A program made the translations under genes and the position numbers. A stretch of 64,000 nucleotides of DNA from Mucilaginibacter flavidus (GTDB taxonomy: Bacteria; Bacteroidota; Bacteroidia; Sphingobacteriales; Sphingobacteriaceae): assembly GCF_024055575.1 (NCBI RefSeq), contig NZ_JAMXOE010000005.1, positions 180,378 to 244,377 of the forward strand. Reading direction: 5' to 3'. Each line of letters begins with the position of its first letter. The first letter of the stretch is position 1. Below the pieces are notes generated by a model, which was not told the DNA's origin, did not search any database, and worked only from the letters and a program-made list of their open reading frames with translations. Shown piece after piece: positions 18,927 through 28,715 of this stretch.

Positions 18927-18991
18927 ATTTCGCTCTTGTGGATATTTATCGAGTTTAGCTACTTTTGAAAGTTACTGCATCCCTGCAGAGA

Positions 18992-20065
18992 TTAGGCTAC
19001 AGTTCCTTCTTTTAGCTTCTCAGCATTCTCCGCAAACTGAAGGGCTTCCATAATATCCTGCAAATCGCCGTTCATTACGCCGGTTAGGTTGTAAATGGTT
19101 AAGCCGATACGGTGCTCGGTTAAGCGGCCCTGGGGGTAATTATAGGTACGTACCTTGGCCGACCTGTCGCCGGTTGATACCATGGTTTTGCGCTTTTTCG
19201 AGGTTATTTCCAGGTGCTTTTGCAGCTCCATTTCGTAAACGCGAGAGCGCAGTACCTGTAAAGCTTTGTCGTAGTTTTTTAATTGCGATTTTTGATCCTG
19301 GCACTGTGCCACAATGCCCGACGGTATGTGTGTTAACCTAACTGCCGAATAGGTGGTATTTACTGACTGCCCGCCTGGTCCTGATGCGCAGAATAAATCC
19401 TTGCGGATATCGCTCACCTGCAAATCAATATCAAACTCATCCACTTCTGGTAGTACTACTACAGTAGCGGCAGATGTATGCACACGGCCCTGGGTTTCGG
19501 TATCAGGCACACGCTGTACGCGGTGCACACCCGATTCGTATTTTAAATTGCCGTAAGCGTCTTCGGCATTTACATTAAACACAATTTCTTTGTATCCGCC
19601 AGATGTACCTTCAGTGTAGTCAACCAATTCAGTTTTCCAGCCGCGGCGTTCGCAATAGCGCATATACATGCGGTAAAGATCGCCGGCAAAAAGGGCCGCC
19701 TCGTCGCCACCGGTACCGCCACGGATTTCAATAATGGCATTTTTCGAATCTTCAGGATCCTTAGGTATCAGCATCAAACGGATAGCTTCTTCCATTTCGT
19801 CCTGTTTGGTCAGCAACTCATCCAGTTCGCCTTTGGCCATTTCGCGAAACTCTTCGTCTTTCTCGGTAGCTAATATCTCCTTGTTGCTGTCGATATTGCT
19901 CATTATATTTTTGTAGATGTTGTACTGGTCAACAACCTTCGCCAAATCTTTGTATTCTTTATTCAGCTGGGCAAAACGCTTCATATCAGCCATGGCATCA
20001 GGGCTGCTCAGTTCAGCTTCTACATCTTTCCAGCGTTGAAATATCGCCTCTAATTTCTCTAACAT
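18992..20065 (-). CDS. prfA: Peptide chain release factor 1
   Basis: A 357-residue class I release factor that reads UAA/UAG and triggers peptide release. The GGQ tripeptide is at 231-233 in CASGPGGQSVNTTYSAVRLT, where the Gln is normally methylated by PrmC. The codon-recognition PxT is PDT at 187-189 in GVHRVQRVPDTETQGR, which marks RF1 rather than RF2. The N-terminal coiled-coil (1-100) and acidic IRGGTGGDEAALFA stretch are normal. Encoded singly. Confidence 0.97.
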   Translation of the reverse strand: MLEKLEAIFQRWKDVEAELSSPDAMADMKRFAQLNKEYKDLAKVVDQYNIYKNIMSNIDSNKEILATEKDEEFREMAKGELDELLTKQDEMEEAIRLMLIPKDPEDSKNAIIEIRGGTGGDEAALFAGDLYRMYMRYCERRGWKTELVDYTEGTSGGYKEIVFNVNAEDAYGNLKYESGVHRVQRVPDTETQGRVHTSAATVVVLPEVDEFDIDLQVSDIRKDLFCASGPGGQSVNTTYSAVRLTHIPSGIVAQCQDQKSQLKNYDKALQVLRSRVYEMELQKHLEITSKKRKTMVSTGDRSAKVRTYNYPQGRLTEHRIGLTIYNLTGVMNGDLQDIMEALQFAENAEKLKEGTVA

Positions 20066-20349
20066 AACAAACTATGATTTTTAGGATTGATAGGCTTTAG
20101 GATTGTCTTGTAAAAGACAGTCCCTTGTTCCTGTTATCCCCGGCTTTAATTAAAGCGCACAAAGGTACGTAATTACGCGCAATATTAATTCATGCAGATG
20201 TAAAGAGAACCACTGACTGGAGTGATTGTGTTGATTTCGCCGATTATTTAATGGGCGAATTTGGCCTTATTTGATCTTGAGACAACCATCGACGCTATTT
20301 CTTGTTAATATTGCGCAGTCTATTTGCTCAACATATACATGCAAACGAT

Positions 20350-21678
20350 ATGATAAGGAAAACAACTCTGGGGTTAATTATTTGTTTTACAATTGGTTTG
20401 GGCCATGCCCAAACCAAAATCGACCCAAAAACCATTGCCGACAAAATGCATTGGTTTGAAGATGCCAAGCTGGGTATTTTTATACATGCGGGTATTTATT
20501 CGGTAAATGGCATCGATGAATCGTGGAGTTTTCATAATAAAAAAATAAGCTATGCCGACTATATGAAGCAGCTGAAGGGTTTCACCCTAAGCAAATATGA
20601 CCCGGCCACCTGGGCCGATTTGATTAAGGAAAGCGGCGCCCGTTATGCGGTTATTACAACCAAGCACCACGACGGTGTAGCTATGTATGACACTAAACAA
20701 AGCGATTTAAACATTGTAAAAAAGACCCCGGCCAACCGCGACATGGTGAAACCTTTTTTTGATGAATTACGCAAGCGCGATATCAAATGCGGTGCTTATT
20801 TTTCACTTATCGACTGGTCGAATAAGTTTTATCCAGGCTTTTTAAAGGATAGCTCGCGCTATGAGGTGCAGAACGATTACGACCGCTGGAACACTTTCCG
20901 CATGTTTTTCCAGGGACAGATTACCGAGATTGCCAACACCTTAAAACCCGATTTGTGGTGGTTTGACGGGGATTGGGAACACAGCGCCGAAGAATGGGAA
21001 GCCGAAAAAGTGAGGCGTATTATTTTATCCAGGAACAAGAATGCAATCATAAACGGCCGGCTGCAGGGCTATGGCGATTATACCACACCCGAACAGAACT
21101 TCCCGGTTACGCGCCCTCCGTTTAACTGGTGGGAACTATGTATGACTATTAACGACAACTGGGGCTTCCAGCCGCAGGACCAAAACTGGAAAACGCCGTA
21201 CGAAATCATCACCATTTTTGTGGATGCTGTGGCCAACGGTGGCAACCTGCTGCTCGACATCGGGCCCAAAGAAGACGGCACCATCCCCGACCAGGAAGTC
21301 AACGTTTTAAAGGAGCTTGGCGCCTGGAACAAAAAGAATGGCGAGGCTATTTTCGGCACCAAAGCGGGCCTGCCTGCCGGGCATTTTTATGGAGCAAGCA
21401 CCATGTCGAAAGACTCAACCACCTTATACCTGTTTGTCCCTGCAAAAACCGTTGGGACGTTAATGATAAAAGGGCTTGACAATAAAATTGAAGACATAAC
21501 AGTAGTTGGGAATGGCGCTAAGCTTACCCCGAAAGTGGTAGGGAAAATATCATGGAGCAAAGTACCCGGCTTAGTTTACATTGATTTACCCGAAAATGTG
21601 CAGGATAAATATATGACAGTATTGAAGGTTAAACTGGATAAGCCGGTTAAATTGTATCGCGGCGAGGGTGGCCTGTAA
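20350..21678 (+). CDS. Secreted alpha-L-fucosidase, GH29
   Basis: The ATG at 20350 gives 442 residues with a good signal peptide (LGLIICFTIGLGHA, cleaved before QTK); the longer frame adds 16 unlikely residues. The GH29 core is clear: MHWFEDAKLGIFIHAGIYSV, GARYAVITTKHHDGVAMYD, and the nucleophile Asp in LWWFDGDWEHS. Then NWWELCMTINDNWGF and LLLDIGPKEDGTIP follow, typical of the family. A short beta-domain ends the protein. It releases alpha-L-fucose from glycans, in the periplasm or outside. No SusCD pair is adjacent, so it is not in an obvious utilisation locus. Confidence 0.95.
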   Translation: MIRKTTLGLIICFTIGLGHAQTKIDPKTIADKMHWFEDAKLGIFIHAGIYSVNGIDESWSFHNKKISYADYMKQLKGFTLSKYDPATWADLIKESGARYAVITTKHHDGVAMYDTKQSDLNIVKKTPANRDMVKPFFDELRKRDIKCGAYFSLIDWSNKFYPGFLKDSSRYEVQNDYDRWNTFRMFFQGQITEIANTLKPDLWWFDGDWEHSAEEWEAEKVRRIILSRNKNAIINGRLQGYGDYTTPEQNFPVTRPPFNWWELCMTINDNWGFQPQDQNWKTPYEIITIFVDAVANGGNLLLDIGPKEDGTIPDQEVNVLKELGAWNKKNGEAIFGTKAGLPAGHFYGASTMSKDSTTLYLFVPAKTVGTLMIKGLDNKIEDITVVGNGAKLTPKVVGKISWSKVPGLVYIDLPENVQDKYMTVLKVKLDKPVKLYRGEGGL

Positions 21679-21688
21679 TGACAAGACA

Positions 21689-21800
21689 CTAATTTTCACG
21701 AATTAAATCGAATTACACGAATTATAAAACCGGATTAATTCGAAAAAATCGCCGACGTTCTAATTCGTAAAAATTCGCCTAATTCGTGAAATTCGTGTTT
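21689..21800. repeat. ATTCGTG/CACGAAT fold-back between convergent genes
   Basis: Units such as TTCACGAATTAAATCGAATT and their complements (AATTCGTGAAATTCGTG) are arranged as an imperfect inverted repeat between the ends of the fucosidase and M1 peptidase genes. It may act as a bidirectional terminator. Confidence 0.55.
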
Positions 21801-21803
21801 ATT

Positions 21804-23450
21804 TTATTTCCCTTCACTTACCTCAAAACTTGCCAATAATTTAACATTCGGGTCAACCTTAATATCAACAGGTTTTGCCGGCACCTTGAACTGAACTGTT
21901 GTGGTTTTATCTTTTAAATGCACGGTATCCGCTTGTTTGCCTATCTGCAAATCAAGCAATACATCGAACAAGACAGCCTGTTTTTGGGTAATGGTTAAGT
22001 CGACAGCGCCTTTTGCAGCATTGTATTTCCAGGTGATAGCCAAATCCGGGTGACCGGGCGTGTATAGCCATTGGTTAAAAAACTGTTTCAAATCCTTGCC
22101 GCTGGCCTGTTCCATTATTTTTTGCAGACCACTTGTATAGGCATTGCCACCGTTGTATTTAGCATAATAATTCCTGAGGCCTGTCCAAAATGCCTGGTCG
22201 CCAATTTTGTGGCGCAGCATGTGCAGCACCCAGCCGCCTTTTTGGTAGCTGTTGGCATTAAGCAGTTGCATGTAGTTATCTTTTACCAGCGTATCAACCA
22301 CTGGGGTCTGCCTTCTCTTTTCAAATCCAAAAACCACCTTTCTGTCGGCTGCTTCACGCTTCTTCATGGTATCCGGACCATATTTATTTTCCAGGTAGAG
22401 ATTGGTAACATAAGTGGCGAACCCTTCGCTCAGCCAAACATGTCCGAAGTTTTTCTCACTGGCAGCATCGCCAAAGTACTGGTGGGCAATTTCGTGGGCC
22501 ATCAGGTCTTCAATATCCTTTGTAGTTGGCGATTCTTCAAAATAGAAAATCGAGCCCGCATTTTCCATGCCGCCAAAAATGGTTTTTGACTGCACATTAG
22601 CCAGCTTTTTGTACGGGAACACGCCAATGCTTTTTTGGTAATACCTTACAATTTCGGGTGCCACCGCATAGCTTTTAAAGCCTGCATCCTTACTTTCAGG
22701 GAATACGTAGGTGTAAATTGGCACATCGCCAGCGTCGCCGGGGTGGTCAATGGCAAAATCGGCTGCTCCAATTACCATAACTTTTGTGGGTAATTGTGCT
22801 GTTTCTTTCCAGTGCGTTAGCTTAAAATTAAAGGGCAAAGCAGTTTCTTCGATTTTTAAGCCGTTTGATACTACACTGTAGTGAGCGGGTGCGGTAACAA
22901 AAAAATCGACCTGGGCTTTGTCGCCGGGGTAATCGGCGCAGGGCAGCCAGTTATGCGCGCGGTTAGGCCAGTTGTCGCCAAAAAAAGTGCGGTGCCCAGC
23001 TTTGTTTTTTGATATAATGAGTCCGTCAGCAGGTATGCCAGAGTAGTTTACAGTGAAGCTATGCTCGCTGCCGGCAGTTACAGTTGCGTTAATGTTGAGT
23101 TTTTCCGCTTCCTGCGTAAAGACTATGTTTTTACCGTCCTCCGTTATTGACGATACGAGCATTCCTTTGCCCGCTGTGCTTTTTGTTTGGTTGTTGCGTA
23201 CATGTGTACTGCCCGAGTTACTGGTAGTATCTCCGGCGGCTTGTTGTTTAACCAGGTCCAGTTGGAAAGCATTTACATTCTTCAGAAATTTAATCCTGAT
23301 TTTGGCCTGCCCTTTTAAGGAGTCGTTACTATCATTAATTTGTATCGCAAAACGGTAGTGCTGCACATCAAAGGTCGGCGCCTGGGCTTGCACTTTCGAG
23401 AGCATACAACCCAGCATCGCCAAAGCAAAAAATGAAAAGGCTTTATTCAT
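21804..23450 (-). CDS. M1-family zinc aminopeptidase
   Basis: A 548-residue secreted metallopeptidase. Signal peptide at the N-terminus (SFFALAMLGCMLSKVQA). The beta-domain comes first, then the exopeptidase motif GGMENAG (293-299), the zinc site HEIAH (319-323) with the third ligand Glu342 in WLSEGFATYV, and a truncated helical domain ending in a beta-sandwich (ITQKQAVLFDVLLDLQI). It probably removes N-terminal residues from peptides in the periplasm or at the surface. It is shorter than the ~850-residue enzymes such as PepN, as is common for secreted Bacteroidota members. Confidence 0.94.
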   Translation of the reverse strand: MNKAFSFFALAMLGCMLSKVQAQAPTFDVQHYRFAIQINDSNDSLKGQAKIRIKFLKNVNAFQLDLVKQQAAGDTTSNSGSTHVRNNQTKSTAGKGMLVSSITEDGKNIVFTQEAEKLNINATVTAGSEHSFTVNYSGIPADGLIISKNKAGHRTFFGDNWPNRAHNWLPCADYPGDKAQVDFFVTAPAHYSVVSNGLKIEETALPFNFKLTHWKETAQLPTKVMVIGAADFAIDHPGDAGDVPIYTYVFPESKDAGFKSYAVAPEIVRYYQKSIGVFPYKKLANVQSKTIFGGMENAGSIFYFEESPTTKDIEDLMAHEIAHQYFGDAASEKNFGHVWLSEGFATYVTNLYLENKYGPDTMKKREAADRKVVFGFEKRRQTPVVDTLVKDNYMQLLNANSYQKGGWVLHMLRHKIGDQAFWTGLRNYYAKYNGGNAYTSGLQKIMEQASGKDLKQFFNQWLYTPGHPDLAITWKYNAAKGAVDLTITQKQAVLFDVLLDLQIGKQADTVHLKDKTTTVQFKVPAKPVDIKVDPNVKLLASFEVSEGK

Positions 23451-23633
23451 GGTCAGTTAGTTATGAATTATGTGTAAACATCCTAAAAAAATCCGACATC
23501 GCCATAGGTTAAGCAATCATCGACTCCTACCGGTTCGGGTTTTCATTTCTTAATTCCGAAGTCGCCACTCCGACTTCAGCAACAAAACTTTCTTCTTCGG
23601 ACTTTCCTGACTTTTCCGACTTCTAACTTCCCC

Positions 23634-24212
23634 TCACTTCCACCTGAAGCTCTTTATCATTAAGTCCACATCCTTTTTCACAAACGTAAGCACGGGTTGT
23701 ATTGAATCCAGCCGGGGTTCGTTGTTAAAATAAAGCGCTCCGCGGATATAGTTTTTGGTGCTATCGGTTAAATAAAACTGAACGGACGATGCCGCATTGC
23801 CTTCAATGCTATAGTAAATGCCGTAAACCTTCCGCTCCGGGTAATTGATAACGCCCTGATCTATTGAGGTTGCTTTTATGGTGTGCTTAAAACTCAACTT
23901 ATGCGCATCTTCAGCCAGTTGATTAAATTCTTTTTTGGATTCTATATGCTCGTAACTTAAATGCAATGTGCCGTTAAACTGCTTAAACTGCATGTTTAGC
24001 CAGTACGGCTTTGCGTTCGCATTTTTGTCGGGCTCTATCACAGCGTATTTAGGATATTCGAAGGTAAATGGCGCGGGAGACTCATACGGCTGGTAAGCCT
24101 TCTCTGGGAAAACAATACGATAATACCCCCGCGGCTTGGGCGAATAGTCGTGGTTGCCACTACATGCACCAAAAAGCAGGATGATAATTACCGGTAATAT
24201 TAGTTTCCTCAT
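23634..24212 (-). CDS. gldD: Gliding motility lipoprotein GldD
   Basis: The ATG at 24212 gives 192 residues with a lipoprotein signal (ILPVIIILLFGAC). The mature protein begins with SPKPRGYYRIVFPEKAYQPY, the hallmark of GldD, followed by FTFEYPKYAVIEPD and a compact domain ending in DLMIKSFRWK. GldD is required for gliding and type IX secretion in Flavobacterium and is encoded widely in Bacteroidota, including non-gliding ones. It overlaps aroE by 4 bp (ATGA), which implies co-translation. The other gld genes are not in this window. Confidence 0.88.
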   Translation of the reverse strand: MRKLILPVIIILLFGACSGNHDYSPKPRGYYRIVFPEKAYQPYESPAPFTFEYPKYAVIEPDKNANAKPYWLNMQFKQFNGTLHLSYEHIESKKEFNQLAEDAHKLSFKHTIKATSIDQGVINYPERKVYGIYYSIEGNAASSVQFYLTDSTKNYIRGALYFNNEPRLDSIQPVLTFVKKDVDLMIKSFRWK

Positions 24213-25009
24213 GGATGTTTTTGTGCTTCTGTCCATATTTCCCAGCTCTTTTCGGCCTGCAGTATTAACATTTCGTAGCCGTTTTTTATTGTGGCACCCT
24301 GCTCTTCGCCCTTTTGCAAAAACAGTGTTTTTTCGGGGTTATATACCAAATCGTAAAGTAAATGATCCTCGGTCAGGGCTTCATATGGTATATCAGGGCA
24401 TTCGTTAACATTTGGCGATGTGCCCAGTGGTGTTGTATTGATAATGATAAGGTGCTTTTTAATATGGTGCGGTTTTAAATCCTTAAACAATAAATTATCG
24501 CCAATTGGTTTACGGGTTACTACCTTAAAATTTATCCCCAATTTTTCAAGTACACATTTTACAGCTTTGGCAGCGCCGCCATCACCCAAAACCAGCGCCT
24601 GGTCATGATGGTCTTTCAAAAAGGGCGTTAATGACATTTCGAAACCATAAATATCAGTATTAAATCCCTCCAGCCTGAAATCATGGCCTTTTACGCCTAC
24701 CTCGCCAGAAAAGGCAGCCAAAACCGGGCTTTCAGCGCTTACCCGAATACAATTTACGGCGCCTGCACTCCTGGCATCAGGTTCAACCCAGTCGAGGTGC
24801 CTGAGTACTTTTATCTTATGTGGCACCGTAACATTTAGCCCACAAATGTCTGGATGAATATCCAGCAAGTCCTGTAAACCGTTTATATCTTCCAGGGGAT
24901 ATAATTCATATTTCGAATCGGTAATATGCTCCCGCTCAAACTTTTCGGTAAAATACTTTTTCGAGAACGAATGTGTAAGCGGGTAGCCGATAAGCCCGTA
25001 ATGTTTCAT
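24209..25009 (-). CDS. aroE: Shikimate dehydrogenase
   Basis: A 266-residue NADP-dependent enzyme of aromatic amino acid synthesis that reduces 3-dehydroshikimate. The substrate-binding half has GYPLTHSFSKKYF, GLNVTVPHKIKVL (catalytic Lys in VPHK) and GFNTDIYGFEMSL (Asp of NTD); the nucleotide-binding half has LGDGGAAKAVKCVL and the late INTTPLGTSPNVNECP and YEMLILQAEKSWEIW. The first base of the glycine loop reads LGDGGAAK instead of GxGGA, still well within the family. It overlaps gldD downstream. Confidence 0.95.
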   Translation of the reverse strand: MKHYGLIGYPLTHSFSKKYFTEKFEREHITDSKYELYPLEDINGLQDLLDIHPDICGLNVTVPHKIKVLRHLDWVEPDARSAGAVNCIRVSAESPVLAAFSGEVGVKGHDFRLEGFNTDIYGFEMSLTPFLKDHHDQALVLGDGGAAKAVKCVLEKLGINFKVVTRKPIGDNLLFKDLKPHHIKKHLIIINTTPLGTSPNVNECPDIPYEALTEDHLLYDLVYNPEKTLFLQKGEEQGATIKNGYEMLILQAEKSWEIWTEAQKHP

Positions 25010-25156
25010 GTTTGTTAGATCTGAGACGTGAGTATTGAGATTTGAGACATTGCGGTTAGCCTGTTTAAAATCCCGGTTTTTTTAAAATGTAATATTAGTA
25101 AGAAATCGGGCAATTGTTATGATTGATTTGTAATATTGCTTACCAGCATCAGTTAA

Positions 25157-25588
25157 ATGAAAAAATATTCCGCGTTTATCATCTTCTTCTTAATCTTCAC
25201 AAAACTCCAGGCCCAGCCTGCCAGCACCATAAAACCACCCGATTACATGCTCGGCTCCTTTGAAGACGATTACCAAATACGCTACAAAATAACCGACACC
25301 CTCTGGCTGCAGCTATCCAATACCCGTTTCCACATCATTAAATGGAACCTGGAAAAGAAATACATTATCGCAAAAAACGATGCAAAAAACCCCGGCGAGG
25401 GCGGCCTTTATACCCGCATTGATTATATGACTTTTGATAACATGGCGCCCTGGAAATGGGGTTATTGCCTTACCGCCTACAACGCCCCAACCGACGCCGC
25501 CGCCGAAGCAACGGCAGCTGCCGACAGGGCGAACCCGATGAAGGGGTGCGGAGGATACCCGTTTTCGAGGATGAAGCGGGTGAAGTAG
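25157..25588 (+). CDS. Small secreted protein of unknown function
   Basis: A 143-residue product with a signal peptide (KYSAFIIFFLIFTKLQA, cleaved before QPAS). The mature part contains MLGSFEDDYQIRYKITDTLW and several Trp/Tyr residues, consistent with a small beta-rich fold, and an Ala-rich helix near the C-terminus (DAAAEATAAADRA). I recognise no domain. It reads away from aroE and converges on the propeller gene. Confidence 0.7.
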   Translation: MKKYSAFIIFFLIFTKLQAQPASTIKPPDYMLGSFEDDYQIRYKITDTLWLQLSNTRFHIIKWNLEKKYIIAKNDAKNPGEGGLYTRIDYMTFDNMAPWKWGYCLTAYNAPTDAAAEATAAADRANPMKGCGGYPFSRMKRVK

Positions 25589-25704
25589 TGAATGGCGGAT
25601 ACATGCTGTTTAATTAAGCAACGCCTGAACCTCCCCAACCCCTGTGTCGAATTTATCTGCGGACCGGGATTGTGTAATCAGTTGTTATAATTACGGCAAA
25701 AAAT

Positions 25705-25857
25705 GTTCCTGTTCACAGTGGAACACAATGAACAGGGTGGAACAGCAAAGGGTCGGTGTATTTTAGTAAAAAATGCGTTCCCGGGGCTCAATGGCTGTTT
25801 TTTACTTAAAAGCCGCCGAAAAAAATGCAAAAATTACTGACAAAACAGTGTCAGTAA
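25705..25857 (-). other. Two-part intergenic module, copy A
   Basis: The 41-base part at 25705-25745 (GTTCCTGTTCACAGTGG... to GGGTGGAACAG) matches the complement of 61746-61786 in 39 of 41 positions. About 88 bases away is a TTACTGACA/TGTCAGTAA hairpin (25834-25857), which has a counterpart at 61631-61660. Read on the minus strand, the hairpin is followed by TTTTTGCATTTTTTT, so it can terminate transcription. The rest of the 25589-25941 gap holds no gene. Confidence 0.75.
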
Positions 25858-25890
25858 TTCATCACTATTAATGCCGAAATTTGCGACGCG

Positions 25891-25922
25891 AAAAAAACCG
25901 GCGCAGCCTTTAACTGCGCCGG
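25891..25922 (-). terminator. Intrinsic terminator of the propeller gene
   Basis: CCGGCGCAG (25898-25906) pairs with CTGCGCCGG (25914-25922) around a 7-base loop, and the minus strand continues with seven T. It lies 20 bp after the stop of the beta-propeller gene. Confidence 0.85.
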
Positions 25923-25941
25923 TACCCTAACAAACAGCTGC

Positions 25942-27891
25942 TTAAAACTTGTAAGCGCTGATCTCGCTGCCACCAGATACATAGTAAACCATGTTGCCAA
26001 CGGGATCAAGCTCGTAAACGGGCTTTTTGTTGTTTAGCACAATGGCGGCTTCTTCTTTGCCATTGTCTTTATTTATGCGTACAATACCCACGCCTTTTTC
26101 TTCTCCATCGCTGGTTTTGGTGAGGATGGATTGGTAGTCCTCAGTCGACTTTGATGCTTTAAAGCGCTTGCTGATTTCTTTGAGCGATGCTGCTGCTATG
26201 CCACTCCAGGCATTTGCCGATTTTTGATAGTCATCGGCCACGCTGGTAGCACCCACGCCGCGGGCATAACCACTGGTGTACGATTGACTGGCCGAGGTAG
26301 CCATAGCCGTTGCGGCCAACGCACCATTCATAATTTTTCCAAATGTGCTTATGCCTGGTGCCGGTTTGTAAACCTTGTAGATCTGGCTGCCATTAAAATC
26401 AACCAGTGTTAAATTTTGGCTCGATGTTAATAACAAGCCATTGCTGCGCAGCTCGAAACTTCCGGGTGCTTCTTTGCCATCAAATTTGTACATGTTGGCG
26501 AAGGTTTTGTAAGTGCCGGTTGCGTTATCCATTACATAAATGGCACCATCAGCATTAAAGTAGGTAAGGCCGTCCTTATCAACACCCAGCCCACCATCTT
26601 TATATTTTATCGATTTTGGCCAAACGTCCTTACCTGTGTTAAGGTCGAGGATATTAGTTTCCTCGGTGGTGCGGTATAGCAGTCCTTGCGGAAGCATGCG
26701 TACATCCACAATAGTGCCATCAACTTTTAATTGTTTGGGGATGGCAGGTTTACCGGCATCAAGATCAATAACGTTAACTGCATTCTGTCCTTTGCTTTTT
26801 TCGGTAGCTACACAAAGCTTATTACCGGCGTACGAGTAAAATACCACAGATCCGGCAAGATCAAGTGCGCCACCGCTCCATTTTGATGCGCCGGTTTCCG
26901 GGTCGTACAGGTTGATGAAAGCCTTACCGCTGCCGCCGCCGTTTGCCAGCTTTCCTATCAGCCCGTGTGCTTTTTTTACATGGCCTTCGGCATCAGTTTT
27001 TGGTGCGCGGCTGTCGTCGGTACAAAGTAAAATACCACGGTCGTCAAATATAATTTGTGCCACCGGCGATTCAAGTTCCGCGCGTTTCCAAACTTCTTTG
27101 CCGGTTTCAATATCAAAAGCCGTCATCACCGTATGGCTGGCGAAATATATCAGGTTGGGGTTTTTATATTTTAAAAACTGTGCCGATGTTGAGGTAGCGT
27201 TGCCGTTTGCCAAAGCATTGCCCTTGCCGCCAAATGCGCCAAAGCCTTCCGCTTCCTGCAATGCAGGCGGCTGGGTTTTCATTTCCTGTTTCCACATTAC
27301 CTCGCCAGTTTTGCCGTTAAGCTTGTAAATCTCTTTGGTGGTCGATATTACAAAGGCTTCGTCGCTAACCGCGTATGGGGCCGCAGTAATAATTTCGCTG
27401 TTGCTTTCAAACAGTTTTTCCTGTTTCCACAATACGCTGCCCGTTTCGGCATTAACCAGGATCATTTGCCCTTTATTTGATTTGTTGAAGCCATAAAACA
27501 GGATGCCGCCCAGGCGCGGTATTTCAAACCGCTTTTGTACGCGCTGAAATTCCATATCCTTGGTTTTGCAAATAACACGACCGGTAGCCACGTCAATAAT
27601 AACATGCTCCGGGAACATGCCGCGCTTTACAATAGCCACATAGGGCGAGTTTTCAATCGGGTCGTAATTTTCTTCTTTCAAATCGGTTAAAAAGTCAATT
27701 TTCCACTTTACCTGGCCGGTGGCATTATCAATACCATAAAAGCCATCGTTGGCGCTAACCACCAGCAAGCCGAGTGGCGTAACTTTTTGCCAGTTCACGG
27801 TGGAGGTGAATTTGGCTTTCCATACCGGGTCGCCTGCCAGCAGCCTTGCGCACAGCAGCATTCCCATAAAAAGAGTGAATAATTTTTTCAT
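25942..27891 (-). CDS. PQQ-type beta-propeller repeat protein, secreted
   Basis: A 649-residue secreted protein. After a signal peptide (TLFMGMLLCARLLAG) there are repeated WxxxF/L strand pairs of the PQQ-like propeller type: DNATGQVKWKIDFL, NAETGSVLWKQEK, NGKTGEVMWKQEM, DIETGKEVWKRAE and LNTGKDVWPKSIK. The tail (about 500-649) has a Ser/Ala-rich linker, then a smaller domain. Proteins of this kind can be scaffolds or dehydrogenase-like; no dehydrogenase active-site set is visible, so I favour a binding role. It lies 95 bp after a lipoprotein gene on the same strand. Confidence 0.85.
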   Translation of the reverse strand: MKKLFTLFMGMLLCARLLAGDPVWKAKFTSTVNWQKVTPLGLLVVSANDGFYGIDNATGQVKWKIDFLTDLKEENYDPIENSPYVAIVKRGMFPEHVIIDVATGRVICKTKDMEFQRVQKRFEIPRLGGILFYGFNKSNKGQMILVNAETGSVLWKQEKLFESNSEIITAAPYAVSDEAFVISTTKEIYKLNGKTGEVMWKQEMKTQPPALQEAEGFGAFGGKGNALANGNATSTSAQFLKYKNPNLIYFASHTVMTAFDIETGKEVWKRAELESPVAQIIFDDRGILLCTDDSRAPKTDAEGHVKKAHGLIGKLANGGGSGKAFINLYDPETGASKWSGGALDLAGSVVFYSYAGNKLCVATEKSKGQNAVNVIDLDAGKPAIPKQLKVDGTIVDVRMLPQGLLYRTTEETNILDLNTGKDVWPKSIKYKDGGLGVDKDGLTYFNADGAIYVMDNATGTYKTFANMYKFDGKEAPGSFELRSNGLLLTSSQNLTLVDFNGSQIYKVYKPAPGISTFGKIMNGALAATAMATSASQSYTSGYARGVGATSVADDYQKSANAWSGIAAASLKEISKRFKASKSTEDYQSILTKTSDGEEKGVGIVRINKDNGKEEAAIVLNNKKPVYELDPVGNMVYYVSGGSEISAYKF

Positions 27892-27986
27892 GATTTGTTG
27901 GGTTTTTGTTTGTTAGTGTTTGTTGCAGAACACCGTTTATGACGGTGATATGCCGGCTTTTTACACCGGCATTGGTTAAGGTAGTA

Positions 27987-28514
27987 TTAATGCGAATTGA
28001 TTTTACCGGAGAATTTGCCCTGCTCGGCAAAGCCTGCTTTACCTGCGGAGTTGTAGCCGGTAAAGTAAAAGGTGCCTTCGGCTTCGGTTGATGTAAATTT
28101 GGTTATTACCACTTTACCGCCGCCTTTAACGCCATGTAAATCGTCATTGTCGGTGCTGTAGCTTAGGGTGTTATCGGTTGGTTTGGTGTAATCTTTGGTT
28201 ATTAATGCCCCATTGCCTGCGGCGTTGCCCTGGTCAAGGCTGTAAGTACCGGTTGTTGTAGCGCCTATCAATACAATTGACATTGATTGCGTGGTGCCAT
28301 CCTTTATGGCTGAAACCGTAAACGTGCCTGCCGCGACAACGATCCCTGCCTGCGTGCTTTTAAAAGCTGCCCCGCCGCCGCCGTCAAAGCCATAGTTATC
28401 GGCAGTTACAGATGCCGCCACGCCTGCTTTTGGTGTAGTGCTGTCCTTTTTGCATGATGTAAGTCCGGCTATAACCAATGCAAGCAGGATAATTGAAGAT
28501 TTTAAAGTTTTCAT
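27987..28514 (-). CDS. Putative lipoprotein of unknown function
   Basis: A 175-residue product with a lipoprotein signal (IILLALVIAGLTSC, Cys21, then KKDS). The mature domain has a Gly-rich DGGGGAAFKSTQAGI stretch, ATTTGTYSLDQGNAAGNGAL and FTSTEAEGTFYFTGYNS, resembling the small beta-sandwich lipoproteins (DUF6252-like) common in Bacteroidota; the gene at 69-542 may be a distant relative. It precedes the propeller gene and may share its transcript. Confidence 0.75.
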   Translation of the reverse strand: MKTLKSSIILLALVIAGLTSCKKDSTTPKAGVAASVTADNYGFDGGGGAAFKSTQAGIVVAAGTFTVSAIKDGTTQSMSIVLIGATTTGTYSLDQGNAAGNGALITKDYTKPTDNTLSYSTDNDDLHGVKGGGKVVITKFTSTEAEGTFYFTGYNSAGKAGFAEQGKFSGKINSH

Positions 28515-28715
28515 GGTGGATTATTATTTGCTGTTTTAGATATTGTAAATTTCTGATTATTAACAGCTTAGATAAATACCGTGATGGGGGCATATTAATA
28601 TACCGGGTAACCGCAGGGAGGGATAATCCGGCGCTACAATATGGGCCGGGCCGATGGCTCTTGAAAAGCAGGTGTGTTAAAAAAGGGAAGGCTTTTAGGA
28701 TGCAAGGCCGTGGGG

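Noticed and set aside
20302..20349. The longer N-terminus of the GH29 gene.
   Set aside because: The ATG at 20350 gives a clean signal peptide; the extra 16 residues do not.
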